This document shows, piece after piece, positions 9,702 through 20,316 of a DNA stretch of 62,654 nucleotides. This DNA comes from Phycisphaerales bacterium Planc_01. Its GTDB lineage: Bacteria > Planctomycetota > Phycisphaerae > Sedimentisphaerales > Anaerobacaceae. The first letter of the stretch is position 1. Each line of letters starts with the position of its first letter. The notes beneath the pieces were generated by a model that searched no databases, was not told where the DNA came from, and saw only the letters and a list, made by a program, of their open reading frames with translations. The translations under genes were made by a program, and so were the position numbers. The stretch is from contig LVBB01000075.1 of the NCBI GenBank assembly GCA_001603075.1, forward strand, positions 1-62,654, in the 5' to 3' direction.

Positions 9702-11939
9702 TCAGAATTCAATGACGTAATAGGGCGTCTTGTCCCGGGCCCCGTCGATGGTAACGGTTCCATTTCGAATCGGCGCGGTGGTCTGGGTCGGCAAGCCGTC
9801 GTGATCGAGCAGACGAAGCCTCGACGCGCCCGGGCGACGAATCGTGAGGATTGCCCTGACGGGCTCCATGAGGACGGGCGGTTCGCCACGGTCGAGGATC
9901 TCGTCGCCCGCCTCGTTGAACTGCATCTGTGCGTTGCGGGCGCGAGCGATGGCGACGATCAGCAGCCTGTCCGACGTGGCAAGGTCTTTGTCCGGCTCCT
10001 GGGCCGTGACGTAGATCGCCGCAAAGGGGCTCTGCGGCACGATCGTCACGTCACCCAGCCGGCATTCCTCGCCTTGGGCGAAGCCGACGACGGCCTTGGT
10101 GCCGGCCGTGTCAATGGTGAAATAGCCCCCCAGCTTCTGACCCGGCGATTCGATCCAGCGGAGCTGCCCCGTCGAAGACACCAGTGTGCCGTCTCGCTCG
10201 TAGGGGCTCAGATCGAACGCCGGCGTATCGCGGTGCTCCTCCGTAAACTCGATCGCGCAGCGGGCGACCGCCAGGGCGCGGGCCAGGACCTTGTCCGTGT
10301 CGAAGCTCTTGATGTCATGCTGTTGTATGGTGCGGTCCTCAAAGCCGATGCGTCCTTCCAGCAGCGATGGGACGTGGGCGTACAGCGGGGCGATCAGGTC
10401 GGACTCCTTCACGTCGCCTCGCAGCACCTGCCGCGCGACGGCCGGGAAGACACCGAGCACGTGCGGGGCGGTTGCATCCCATGTGTCGCGTCCGATCCGG
10501 TCGCTGAACCCGCCGCCGTCGCGGTTCTGGAACATATACGAGACGTCCCAGCCCTGCAGGCCGAAGCCGTAGGCCCCGAGGACGGCCGGGCCTTCGACGC
10601 CCCATTCGTTCGGGAATACGTGAATCCACTCCGACAGCATGAACGGCCGGTCGATGGCCTGTTGCAGGCCCACGCTCAACGTGCCGGAGCCGGCCATACT
10701 CAGCATGGTCCCGTTCTGGAATCTCTCACCGGGCCTGGCGCTGCCGCCTCCGAAGTAGTTGTGCCGGTCGATGGTTCCCACGCGCCAGTCGGAGTGCAGA
10801 TTGAGAAGGTGGCTGATCGCCCGGCCCGCCTGCCAGTTCGACCCGACAATCTCACCGCTGTAGCCGGCCTCGCGCACGGCCCGCACGTACCGGTCGTAGA
10901 AGTCATTCTGAAGCGAGCAGAGGAAGGCGAGTGTATCGAGCAGGCGTTGCCGTCGAAAGGCCTGCGCCCCGTTCAGTTGGGCCGGGTCCCAATACCACGG
11001 ATTGCCCAGCGGCAGGATGTTGCGCCGGTCGAGGTGCTCGGCGACGGCCGGAAAGCCGTCGCCTTCAAAGCCGTCGAAGGCCGTGGGGCCCCAGGCGGCG
11101 AGAAGTCCGTCATGGCTTGCGTATTTCGCTCGCAGCCAGTCGCTGAATCGTTCGGCCGTCCGTTGCCGCAACGTCGGACTGACCTTCAACGGGTTCATCG
11201 AGGTGTAGAAGAGGATGCTCTGCTCGTTGACGATCTCGATGAAGGCGATGGCCGGGTCCTCGGCGTAGGTCTGCCCGGTGTGCGGATTGCGATGATCGAG
11301 CAAAGCGACCATCTGGCGAATCTGAAGGTCCTGCAATTCCGTCGAGTACCCGATCGCGCTGTGCGGGGCCGTGATGCGATCTCTGTCGCCCTCGAACGAG
11401 CCAAACTCCTCCAGGTAGGGGACGTACTGGCGGTCGGCCGGTCCCAGCTTGAGCGTGCCGAAGTTGGCCGAGAGCTTTACGTAGATGCCGGCCTCCTTGA
11501 ATCGGGCGACTTGGTAGTCCATCCGGTCCAGGCCCGCCGGGTCGAACTGGACGCAACTGTCGGCCGACTGGATACCCGCCCAGCCGGGGCCGTCCATGTA
11601 CTTGTGCAGACGGACCGAATTGATGCCGTACTTGGGGTAGAACGCCGCTCGTTTGTCGGCCAGTTCGCGGTCCGGCGCGCACGCGGCAAAGCACAGGTTG
11701 ATGCCCCAGAGCTTGACGGGTTTGCCATTGTAGTAGAGTTTGTCTTGCTGGGGCAGGATACGGCCGTGTTTGCCGGCCGGTCGTTCGAGCCAGTCCTGCA
11801 TCCCGATCTGGCCGGCTTGGGGTGTGTTCGTCGGCGCAAACCGATACCAGGACGATGGATCGGCTGCGTCGACTGCCGTCGTCAGGACGGCCAGAAACAT
11901 CAGTGCATGGCAGAATCGAACCGGTTTGCGGTGCCCCAT
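9702..11939 (-). CDS. Secreted clan GH-A glycoside hydrolase (GH5-like)
   Basis: 745 residues with an N-terminal signal peptide (hydrophobic about 9-22, then VDAAD). The start has GAGGAG 6 bases upstream. The body is a TIM-barrel glycosidase: YYNGKPVKLWGINLCFA early, general acid in AFIEIVNEQS (near 240), nucleophile candidate in FMLSEWIHVF (near 430). A C-terminal beta-rich part of about 200 residues follows. It would cleave beta-linked glycans in the periplasm or outside the cell; the substrate cannot be told from the sequence. Convergent with the sigma gene, with only 15 bases between the stops. Confidence 0.75.
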   Translation of the reverse strand: MGHRKPVRFCHALMFLAVLTTAVDAADPSSWYRFAPTNTPQAGQIGMQDWLERPAGKHGRILPQQDKLYYNGKPVKLWGINLCFAACAPDRELADKRAAFYPKYGINSVRLHKYMDGPGWAGIQSADSCVQFDPAGLDRMDYQVARFKEAGIYVKLSANFGTLKLGPADRQYVPYLEEFGSFEGDRDRITAPHSAIGYSTELQDLQIRQMVALLDHRNPHTGQTYAEDPAIAFIEIVNEQSILFYTSMNPLKVSPTLRQRTAERFSDWLRAKYASHDGLLAAWGPTAFDGFEGDGFPAVAEHLDRRNILPLGNPWYWDPAQLNGAQAFRRQRLLDTLAFLCSLQNDFYDRYVRAVREAGYSGEIVGSNWQAGRAISHLLNLHSDWRVGTIDRHNYFGGGSARPGERFQNGTMLSMAGSGTLSVGLQQAIDRPFMLSEWIHVFPNEWGVEGPAVLGAYGFGLQGWDVSYMFQNRDGGGFSDRIGRDTWDATAPHVLGVFPAVARQVLRGDVKESDLIAPLYAHVPSLLEGRIGFEDRTIQQHDIKSFDTDKVLARALAVARCAIEFTEEHRDTPAFDLSPYERDGTLVSSTGQLRWIESPGQKLGGYFTIDTAGTKAVVGFAQGEECRLGDVTIVPQSPFAAIYVTAQEPDKDLATSDRLLIVAIARARNAQMQFNEAGDEILDRGEPPVLMEPVRAILTIRRPGASRLRLLDHDGLPTQTTAPIRNGTVTIDGARDKTPYYVIEF

Positions 11940-12044
11940 TACGAACTCCTCAGCTTGGACCTTTCTGTCGCCTGTCTAACCCGGACTGCACAGTAGAAGA
12001 TGGGCGTGACGCTGTCAAGGGAACCGGCAGGGGGCGGATGGCTA

Positions 12045-12073
12045 TTGCAGGAACGCATCGGGTGACCTATAAT
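12045..12073 (+). promoter_or_regulatory. Sigma-70 promoter for citrate synthase
   Basis: TTGCAG at 12045-12050 and TATAAT at 12068-12073 are exactly 17 bases apart. This predicts a start near 12080 and a leader of about 115 bases before the ATG at 12195. Confidence 0.6.
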
Positions 12074-12194
12074 TCCGCCCATACGGCTTGACCGCAGCGC
12101 CTGTGGTGGTATCTCCGCCGCGTCACGTCCGGGCAGAGGCCCTCTGCGGTGATGGCGCCGAGGAAGATAAGAGGTCTTATCGAAAGAGGTGTAA

Positions 12195-13490
<1,296 letters not shown>

Positions 13491-13513
13491 GAGCGTGGTG
13501 ACGCCGGCTGGAA

Positions 13514-14038
13514 ATGAAGATGATTGACCTGCTCAGGAATCGGCGGAGCATTCGACGGTATCTGGATCGGCCGATTGAGCCGGAGAAGATCGAACGGCTC
13601 AAGGAGGCCGTCTTGCGCGCGCCGTCCTCGCGAAATATCGATCCCTGGGAGTTCGTCTTCGTCGACGATCGCGCGACGCTGGAGAAGCTCGCGGCGTGCA
13701 AACCGCACGGGGCGGCCTTCCTCAAAGGGGCGCCGCTGGGGATCGTTGTCTGTGGCGACGACACCCGGAGCGATGTCTGGGTCGAGGACTGCTCCATCGC
13801 CTCGATCCTCGTGCAGATGGCGGCGCAATCGATGGGCCTGGGCAGTTGCTGGATTCAGGTGCGAAAGCGGATGCACGACGATGGACGGAGCGCAGAACAA
13901 TACGTCCAGTGTCTTCTGGGCATTCCGGAGCACATCCGGGTCGAATCCATCATCGCGGTCGGCTATCCGGCCGAACACCGGGCGCCGATGCGGCCGGATG
14001 AATTGAAGACCTCAAAGGTGCATCTCAACCGGTTCTGA
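13514..14038 (+). CDS. Nitroreductase-family flavoprotein
   Basis: 174 residues. The N-terminus, LLRNRRSIRRYLDRPI, is the FMN-binding signature of the nitroreductase family, followed by APSSRNIDPWEFVFV. GLGSCWIQV and IPEHIRVESIIAVGYP are the conserved second half. It is the short form of the family and reduces nitro- or quinone-like compounds with NAD(P)H and FMN; the natural substrate is unknown. It lies 23 bases after citrate synthase and is convergent with the GH127 gene. Confidence 0.88.
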   Translation: MKMIDLLRNRRSIRRYLDRPIEPEKIERLKEAVLRAPSSRNIDPWEFVFVDDRATLEKLAACKPHGAAFLKGAPLGIVVCGDDTRSDVWVEDCSIASILVQMAAQSMGLGSCWIQVRKRMHDDGRSAEQYVQCLLGIPEHIRVESIIAVGYPAEHRAPMRPDELKTSKVHLNRF

Positions 14039-14053
14039 AACCGACGCATCAGG

Positions 14054-16498
14054 TCATTCGATTGCGACTTCCTGGACGCCGGCCGACCATTTCTCATCCA
14101 GAACGATCTCGATCCTGATTGCATCGGTTTCGACCGTCTCGAAAGCAACCTCGTTGAACCTGTCCTTTTCCGTGCCATAGGGGCCCGATGCCTGAACCGG
14201 TTCGAAACGGCCGGTACGGTTGCGGCTCAGCACGCGCCACGACTGTGGCACACGACAGCCGCCATGATCGCTGTCGTCAAACCAGTAGACCTTGACGCGG
14301 GAGATCGCATGCCGGCGGTCCCACTCGAACTGGAGCCATTCCGTGGTGTTCTTGTGCGGCCAGAAATCCAGTTGGCCGCCCGAGGCGTCGGCGGAATTGG
14401 CCGGCAAGACCTGGTCCTTGACCGCTTCGAGCGACTTGTGGACGAAGGACGCCGTGGTCTTGCTGGTGTACGCCAGCGTATCGGCCGGCTCGGCGCGGGC
14501 CGCCTGAGGCACGCGGGCGGGCCAGACGGTCATCGGGCTGCGGCCCCGATGGGCCCAGGCGTAGTACGGAATCGCGGTGAATCCCGACGACCACCGGGAC
14601 TGGCGCGTCAGTGTGACGTCTCCGTCAAGAGTGCGTTTGGCGGCACTGGCCCGGCCGGTAATGACCGTGACTCCGCCGAGCAGATCGCGACGGTGCTGGG
14701 TCTTGAACTTGGCATCATCCGAGATCACCAGACTCAAGACCTGCGCGTCGTTGTCGTGACCTTCAAGGCAGTAGACCAGCGGGCCCCGCTGGAGGGCCAC
14801 CCGGCCTTGGGCGGCCTTGACTGCCTCGTGGGCGACGATCCGGCGGACCGGCATCGGCAGGCGCAACTCGACGGTGTCCCCCGCCTCCCATCGGCGCTCG
14901 ATGCGGGCGTACCCTCGTTCGACCGGCGGCGAGAGGCGTTTGCCGTTGACGCGAACGGTCGCCTGGTCTTTGACGGTGTCAGCGAATCGATACAGGTCGC
15001 TGGGGACCGCCTCATTCCGCGCCCAGCCCGGGATGCGGACACAGAGGGAGAACATCTCGCTCTTCTGGGGCTCGACGCGGATCGTCACTTGGCCTTCCCA
15101 GGGATACTCGGTCTGCTGCGTCAGCGTCACCGTGTTGTCGGCGGTCTGAATCGTGGCGTTGCCTCCGACGAACAGATTCACATACACGTCACGGCCCTTG
15201 TGTGCGTAGACGTATCCCGGCACCGACGGGATGAACCGGGCGACATTCGATGGACAGCACGCGCAGGCGAACCACGGGCTTCGCTCGTGCCCGCTGATCG
15301 ATTCCAGCACGTTCGGATAGAAGAAACGATCTCCGTCCATCGAGATGCCCGACAGGGCGGCGTTGTACAACGTCCGTTCGAGGACGTCGATGTAGCGGGC
15401 GTCGTCGTGCATCAGGAACATGCGATGGTTCCAGTAGATATTGGCGATCGAGGCGCAGGTTTCGCAGTAAGCGGTCTGGTTGGGCAGTTCGTATGGCTCG
15501 CTGAACCCCTCGTTGCCGCCGCTGGCGCCGATCCCGCCAGTGACGTAGAGCTTGGTGCCGACAGCGTCGCTCCAGATCGCGTCGATGGCACGGATGTACT
15601 CCATGTTGCCGGTCAGGGCGGCGACGTCGGCCATGCCCGTATAGAGATAGGCGGCGCGCACCGAATGGCCGACCGCCGTGGTTTGTTCGGTCACGGGCTT
15701 GTGATCCTGGGCGTATTCGCCATAGAGTCCACCGTTGCCGTCGGGTCCCCGACGGCCCTTGCGGCCTCGCTGATCGAGGAAGAACTTGGCCTGGTCGAGG
15801 TACTTCTCATCGCCGGTGACTCGATAGAGCCTGCACAGGGCAATTTCGATCTCCTGGTGGCCCGAGGGATCGGTGCGTTTGTCGGGGGCAAAGGTCTCGC
15901 AGATCAGGTCCGCATTGTCAGTGGCGATCTTCAGGAAGGCCGGATCGCCCGTGACCTGGTAGTGAGCGACCGCCGCCTCGTACATGTGTCCTGCACAGTA
16001 CTGCTCATGCATCGACTGGATATTCGTCCATCGTTTCTCCGGTTGTCTGGCGGGCAGGGAGTAGAACGTGTAGAGATAGCCGTCCTCCCACTGGGCTTTG
16101 CCCATCACGCCGATCAGCTTGTCGAGGTAGAGCCGCATCATGGTATCGGGACTGACCTGGAGCGAATAGGCCGCACCTTCCATCACTTTGTAGACGTCCG
16201 AATCGTCGAAGTAGATCCCTTCGTGTTTGCCCTCGCGCAGGCCGGCGGCCTTCTCGAAGTTGCCTATGCGCCCGGTTTCCTCGCACTTGCCGAAGGCATA
16301 GGGAATCGTGACCGTCCGGTTTGTTTCCAGGCGGGGCGTCCAGAAGACATCGTCGACGTGGACGTGGTTGAACGGTACGGGCTTGACGTTGTAATCCCGC
16401 TGAAGTTGGGCCGGATCCGATCCGGCGTGCGATGCGGAAAGTCCCAGTATGATGACCGATACGGCAAGACCAAGAGTGTTTTTCACGCGATGTGACAT
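14054..16498 (-). CDS. Secreted GH127-family beta-L-arabinofuranosidase (DUF1680)
   Basis: 814 residues. The start at 16498 is chosen because AAAGGA lies 8 bases upstream; an ATG three codons earlier is possible. A signal peptide runs to about residue 27 (LGLAVSVIILGLSASHAGS). The GH127 barrel follows: FNHVHVDDVFWTPRLETNRTV, the Glu/Cys part QTAYCETCASIANIYWNHRM and the metal-site ACCPSNVARF with paired cysteines. The C-terminal 120 residues form a beta domain like those that bind sugars. It would release terminal L-arabinofuranose from plant polymers. It is a stand-alone gene, not linked to the arabinoxylan block further right. Confidence 0.9.
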   Translation of the reverse strand: MSHRVKNTLGLAVSVIILGLSASHAGSDPAQLQRDYNVKPVPFNHVHVDDVFWTPRLETNRTVTIPYAFGKCEETGRIGNFEKAAGLREGKHEGIYFDDSDVYKVMEGAAYSLQVSPDTMMRLYLDKLIGVMGKAQWEDGYLYTFYSLPARQPEKRWTNIQSMHEQYCAGHMYEAAVAHYQVTGDPAFLKIATDNADLICETFAPDKRTDPSGHQEIEIALCRLYRVTGDEKYLDQAKFFLDQRGRKGRRGPDGNGGLYGEYAQDHKPVTEQTTAVGHSVRAAYLYTGMADVAALTGNMEYIRAIDAIWSDAVGTKLYVTGGIGASGGNEGFSEPYELPNQTAYCETCASIANIYWNHRMFLMHDDARYIDVLERTLYNAALSGISMDGDRFFYPNVLESISGHERSPWFACACCPSNVARFIPSVPGYVYAHKGRDVYVNLFVGGNATIQTADNTVTLTQQTEYPWEGQVTIRVEPQKSEMFSLCVRIPGWARNEAVPSDLYRFADTVKDQATVRVNGKRLSPPVERGYARIERRWEAGDTVELRLPMPVRRIVAHEAVKAAQGRVALQRGPLVYCLEGHDNDAQVLSLVISDDAKFKTQHRRDLLGGVTVITGRASAAKRTLDGDVTLTRQSRWSSGFTAIPYYAWAHRGRSPMTVWPARVPQAARAEPADTLAYTSKTTASFVHKSLEAVKDQVLPANSADASGGQLDFWPHKNTTEWLQFEWDRRHAISRVKVYWFDDSDHGGCRVPQSWRVLSRNRTGRFEPVQASGPYGTEKDRFNEVAFETVETDAIRIEIVLDEKWSAGVQEVAIE

Positions 16499-16711
16499 TC
16501 CGACCATCCTTTGCCATGAAGGTTAACGTGAGTAATTCGAGCGCCCGATGATACCCGCTGACGGGATTCGTGCAACCCCTATTCGGGCCGGGGCGGAGGC
16601 CGTCGGCGAATGCGGCGCAGTGCGGAGCAGACGTGCAGAGAATCCATCGGAAGAAGACAGCGGGCAGGACAGCCCATGCCATACATGGTAGCGAGCAACA
16701 GCGGGACGGAG

Positions 16712-16736
16712 AACCCTCTTATGGGACCAGAGGGTT
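16712..16736 (-). terminator. Hairpin downstream of csrA
   Basis: A perfect 8-bp stem, aaccctct / agagggtt, with a 9-base loop lies 65-90 bases beyond the csrA stop. No T tract is present, so factor-independent termination is not assured. Confidence 0.35.
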
Positions 16737-16800
16737 GGGGGGAAGCGACGCAAGGTGTGACGAAACGGATGGGGTGAGCGGACTCCGACTGACGATGGGT

Positions 16801-17034
16801 CTACGATTCCTTTGGAGAGGCATTCTTCTCGGCGTCTCTGACCTCCGCTGTGCCTTGGGCCTTCTCGGCTTTCTCCTTCTGGATCGCGTCGTAGATCTCC
16901 CGGCGATGGACGGGGATGTGCTTGGGCGCGTTGATGCCCAGACGGACCTTGTCCCCGCGGACATCGACGATCGTGATTTCGACGTCGTCGCCGATCATGA
17001 TGGATTCATCTCTTTGTCTGCTCAGAACCAACAT
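16801..17034 (-). CDS. csrA: Carbon storage regulator CsrA
   Basis: 77 residues beginning [20 protein letters not shown], the diagnostic CsrA start. The ATG at 17034 has AAGGAG about 8 bases upstream; longer in-frame starts are not supported. The RNA-binding strands (LVLSRQRDE and [19 protein letters not shown]) are intact. A polar tail of about 20 residues ([17 protein letters not shown]) makes it a little longer than usual. CsrA binds GGA sites in mRNA leaders and represses or stabilises translation, often of motility and storage genes. None of its targets can be named here. Confidence 0.95.
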   Translation of the reverse strand: MLVLSRQRDESIMIGDDVEITIVDVRGDKVRLGINAPKHIPVHRREIYDAIQKEKAEKAQGTAEVRDAEKNASPKES

Positions 17035-17336
17035 CGTTAACTCCTTTTGCCGGCTGGTTTTACCGTATTCCCTACGTAAAGGGGCGTTTCTGTGTTCGTC
17101 TTGTTGACGCTCTACGTTTTCAAAGGGCCTTGGCCGCGCGGCCATGTGCCCGTCCCGTATCCTCCCAACAGGGGGTAAGGACATCTATATGTCGGTCAAT
17201 TCAGCAGGCGAAACCAAAGAATTCTGTTTTTCTTTGATCCGAAGGAGTTGATTGCGGTCTATTTGGGATGTAACCAGAAGTCTGGTATGGGTTTATGGCT
17301 TTTGCGCTCGCCCAAAAAAAGGGAGTCTTGCGTCCG
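17035..17336. other. 302-bp intergenic region between csrA and a membrane protein gene
   Basis: This holds the csrA leader, including the AAGGAG site just beyond 17034, and the 3' flank of the membrane protein gene. I see no open frame with gene-like codon use, no clear promoter pair and no repeat. Confidence 0.5.
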
Positions 17337-18236
17337 TTATTCGGCGTTTTCGTGCTGTCTCCAGTAGTCGTATTGCATGGCCAGCCAGTATCCGACGACC
17401 GCTCCGATGGCCCCGAAAGCCACGAGTTGCACGGGCAGGACGGCGAAGGCGGCATGCGGAAAGGACGTTGCCGGCTGCGTCTCCGCGAGCTTCTCGATCA
17501 TATCAGATCGATAATAAGCCAAGACTGCAAAAGGGATTACAAGGGCACTGGCCAGCGTGGTCCAAGCGTAACTCAGATCGAAGAATTTCTTGACGACAAA
17601 TCCGGCCACGGCGAAGGCCCCAATTCCGGCGAAGACGATCTGGCCACGGGGGGGCTGAGCGGCCATCGACTTGGCGGATGTGGGCAGATCCTGTCCGAAG
17701 GCCCCGAGGAAGAACGCGCAGACCAGAGCGGCCACGACCAGGGCCACAAGACCGATAACAACGGCGTTGGGCCTCAGACAGTTCTGAAGCTTCGCAAAGC
17801 CTCCTTTCGATGAGCGGTTCACACTGATGCACTGGGCTACAAGGACTCCAAGGAAGCCTGCCGAGACGATCAACAGCCAGTAGACCGGCTCGAACAACAG
17901 AGAACCGACGACCTCCTGCCTGGCCTGGGCGCTGGCATGGGATTGCGTCAGGGATTGCATGGGCCCACAGCGAACAGCCCACGTTGCCAGGCCAAAGGGG
18001 ACGGCCAGGATGCCGATCTCGCGGCCGTGCGGCCAGGCGATGAAGAAGCCCGCGATGCCAACGGCGAAGGCCAGAGCGAGAAGGCCCAGCGTGCCGAGAA
18101 GGCCGATGCCGCTCGATCGAACCGGAGACATGGGGTCTTGGGGAGCGGCCAACGGCCAGGCCAGAATGCCGATGACTACAACGCCCAGCGTGATGACGGC
18201 GCCGATGCGGACCTTGTTAATCCATGATAGTTCCAT
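17337..18236 (-). CDS. Polytopic membrane protein, function unknown
   Basis: 299 residues. The ATG at 18236 is preceded by AGGAGAT at good distance. About seven or eight hydrophobic segments are visible (VRIGAVITLGVVVIGILAWP, LLGTLGLLALAFAVGIAGFF, LLIVSAGFLGVLVAQCI, VVIGLVALVVAALVCAFFLG, IVFAGIGAFAVAGFVV, TLASALVIPFAVLAYY, AFAVLPVQLVAFGAIGAVVG), so it is an inner-membrane protein. I recognise no transport or enzyme motif. It appears monocistronic. Confidence 0.65.
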   Translation of the reverse strand: MELSWINKVRIGAVITLGVVVIGILAWPLAAPQDPMSPVRSSGIGLLGTLGLLALAFAVGIAGFFIAWPHGREIGILAVPFGLATWAVRCGPMQSLTQSHASAQARQEVVGSLLFEPVYWLLIVSAGFLGVLVAQCISVNRSSKGGFAKLQNCLRPNAVVIGLVALVVAALVCAFFLGAFGQDLPTSAKSMAAQPPRGQIVFAGIGAFAVAGFVVKKFFDLSYAWTTLASALVIPFAVLAYYRSDMIEKLAETQPATSFPHAAFAVLPVQLVAFGAIGAVVGYWLAMQYDYWRQHENAE

Positions 18237-18609
18237 AGTTACATCTCCTAATGCCCGAAGGAGACTATCATCTATATGTTGTTGCGTCAACCCTCTCTGT
18301 GTGCCGGAGGTCGCGAACGCGACCGGTCGGACTGGAGGTGTCACCGTCTCGGTCTGTGTTGGATTGGGACAGGATGGCAGACTCGGGTCTTGGGCAGGGA
18401 AGGTGTGGTCGGGCCCCCGGCGGACGGGGGTGCAATGCCGACGAGCTTTTTTTTCTTTTTTGTCGTCATTTTTATTGGCCGCATAACGGTCGAGGCGATA
18501 GCATGGCAGGCATGTGAAGGTGTATGCTTTCTTCCCTCGAAGTTTACTCCTTGCGTAGAATCAGAGGGAAAGCGCATTACAGGTCCGGTGGACCTAAGGA
18601 GAAGAGCAA
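18237..18609 (+). other. Intergenic region holding the cold-shock gene leader
   Basis: A 373-base gap between divergent genes. On the plus side it has a T-rich tract at about 18447-18475 and, just before the cold-shock gene, a small hairpin (18581-18595) followed by AAGGAG. Long structured leaders are usual for cold-shock genes. No other gene is seen. Confidence 0.5.
18581..18595 (+). promoter_or_regulatory. Leader hairpin directly before the cold-shock ribosome site
   Basis: aggtcc / ggacct is a perfect 6-bp inverted repeat with a 3-base loop. AAGGAG starts one base after it and sits 8 bases before the GTG at 18610. The position fits a temperature- or ribosome-responsive switch, but that is inference. 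Confidence 0.35.
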
Positions 18610-18813
18610 GTGGGTACAGGCACGGTTAAATGGTTCAACGCGGATAAGGGATACGGATTCATCACTCCGGACGATGGGGGCGACGATCTGTTCGTTCACC
18701 ACTCCGAAATCAGGACCGAGGGCTATGCAACGCTCGACGAAGGTCAGAAGGTGGAGTTCACGGTCGGCCAGGGCAAGAAGGGCCCGTGCGCGACCAACGT
18801 GATCCCCGGCTGA
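18610..18813 (+). CDS. Cold-shock domain protein (CspA family)
   Basis: 67 residues, GTG start with AAGGAG 8 bases upstream. The fold is clear: [20 protein letters not shown] contains RNP1 (KGYGFI), and [10 protein letters not shown] contains RNP2 (LFVHH). It binds single-stranded RNA/DNA and melts mRNA structure in the cytoplasm. It is a single-gene unit with a strong terminator right after it. The symbol is left empty because paralogues cannot be told apart. Confidence 0.96.
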   Translation: MGTGTVKWFNADKGYGFITPDDGGDDLFVHHSEIRTEGYATLDEGQKVEFTVGQGKKGPCATNVIPG

Positions 18814-18840
18814 TCTTCCGCAAGACTCCAGAGTCTGGAA

Positions 18841-18868
18841 GGCCCTGCTCTGACGGCGGGGCCTTTTT
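18841..18868 (+). terminator. Rho-independent terminator of the cold-shock gene
   Basis: The stem ggccctgc / gcggggcc (8 pairs, one G-T) with a 7-base loop is followed by TTTTT. It lies 28 bases after the stop codon. Confidence 0.8.
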
Positions 18869-19040
18869 CATTTCCGCAACACCCGTTCTCGATCCTCAGC
18901 CGGTACAGTGAATCGCTTGCGGTACCCGCCTGCGCCCGCGAACGGCAGCTTGCCCGTCCGTGTTGAACGGCATCCGTTCCCTGGCAGGCGCTGCGCCGTC
19001 CATGACGCTGATGCCTGCATCGTGACCTTGACTTGAACGG

Positions 19041-20189
19041 CTACGGTTCTCCATCAGTTCCGTCTTGCCGCCCCTCGTGGCTGGTCTTGGTCTTGACCAC
19101 GGCGAAGAAAGCCTCTTTGGGCTGGTAGCTCCGATCGAACAGCAGGGGAGAGCCCCCGATCCAGGAGGTCGCATCGTAGACGCCCCAGAACGTGACGCGC
19201 GTGATGTCCTTCTCGTGCTTGAGCAGGACGGAGAAGATCTCTGCGTACTTGTCGGCGAGTTTCCTCTGGGTTTCCGCTGCGGCCGCGCTCGGATCGTTCG
19301 TGTTCTGCCAGCTGACCTGACTGACATCGGCGCCGCGATACCCGCGGGCCTGCGTGCGGATGTCCAACTCCGTCATCATCACCTTCACGCCGGTAGCGGC
19401 CAGGCTCGTGATGGCGTATTCGAGACCCTCGACGCTGGGATGCGCCAAGCTGCCATGCAGTTGGATGCCGACGCCGTCGATACGGATACCCCTGGACTTG
19501 AGATGGTTCACGATCGCGACCGCGCCGTCGCACTTGGCTCTTGACGTCTCAAGGCTGTAGTCATTGTAATACAGTTCGGCATCGGGGTCGGCCTCGTGGG
19601 CCCATCGGAAGGCGTTCTCGATATAGTCGTACTGCTTGTTTTCGGCGCCTTCGCCGATGATCTGCAGCCATTGAGTGTTTCGCAGCGTGCCGTCTTCGTT
19701 GAGGGCCTCATTGACCACATCCCAACCCTTGATGCGACCTTTGTAGCGGCCGACAACGGTCCGGATGTGGTCTCTCATGCGCGACAGGAGGGCGTCGCGC
19801 GTCAGGGCGTTTTCCGAATCATCGAGAAACACCCACCGTGGAACCTGGCTGTGCCAAACAAGGCAATGGCCGATCACGACCATCTGGTGTTTCTCGCAGA
19901 AGGCCACGAAGTTGTCGGCCGGCTCCCAGCTATACTGGTCAAGCCGCGGATGGACGCGTTGCCATTTCAGATCGTTCTCCGCTGTAGCCGTATTGAAGTG
20001 TTTCTCCGCGATCGCGGCGGCATTGGGGTCGCGCCCTGTCACGACGTTTCGATTCAAAGCCCCGCCAATCAGAAAGTGGTTTGTGAACACGTCCTTCAGA
20101 GCGGGCACGTTCTGTCCCGCCATGCACGGAACCGTGTTGGCCAACAGAACCACCAGGCTCATCGTCGTGATCGTTTGCCTTGTTCTCAC
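19041..20189 (-). CDS. Secreted endo-1,4-beta-xylanase, GH10
   Basis: 382 residues, one complete GH10 barrel after a signal peptide (hydrophobic about 9-20, cleaved near MAGQ). GTG start with AAGGAGG 6 bases upstream. The general acid is in WDVVNEALNEDG (near 158) and the nucleophile in VMMTELDIRTQ (near 268). HCLVWHSQVPRWVF and TAENDLKWQRVHP are substrate-binding motifs of the family. It cuts the xylan backbone at internal beta-1,4 bonds. It heads toward GH3 and the esterases on the same strand, together forming a xylan-debranching and cleaving set. Confidence 0.96.
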   Translation of the reverse strand: MRTRQTITTMSLVVLLANTVPCMAGQNVPALKDVFTNHFLIGGALNRNVVTGRDPNAAAIAEKHFNTATAENDLKWQRVHPRLDQYSWEPADNFVAFCEKHQMVVIGHCLVWHSQVPRWVFLDDSENALTRDALLSRMRDHIRTVVGRYKGRIKGWDVVNEALNEDGTLRNTQWLQIIGEGAENKQYDYIENAFRWAHEADPDAELYYNDYSLETSRAKCDGAVAIVNHLKSRGIRIDGVGIQLHGSLAHPSVEGLEYAITSLAATGVKVMMTELDIRTQARGYRGADVSQVSWQNTNDPSAAAAETQRKLADKYAEIFSVLLKHEKDITRVTFWGVYDATSWIGGSPLLFDRSYQPKEAFFAVVKTKTSHEGRQDGTDGEP

Positions 20190-20316
20190 AGTCTGCCTCC
20201 TTCGCGACTCCGTCGCTTGTATATCGGGTCTTCAGTGATCGATCCAGTGGTCCGAAACACGCCCCGACTCGTCCGATGGAGGTTGGACCTGGGATTCCTC
20301 CTTCGGAGCACAGGGG

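Noticed and set aside
16508-16720. tRNA-like sequence near 16530
   Set aside because: A ttcga word with nearby pairing was noticed, but no cloverleaf could be drawn.
16801-17184. Longer csrA start at 17184
   Set aside because: The extra 50 residues are unlike CsrA, and AAGGAG stands before the internal ATG at 17034.
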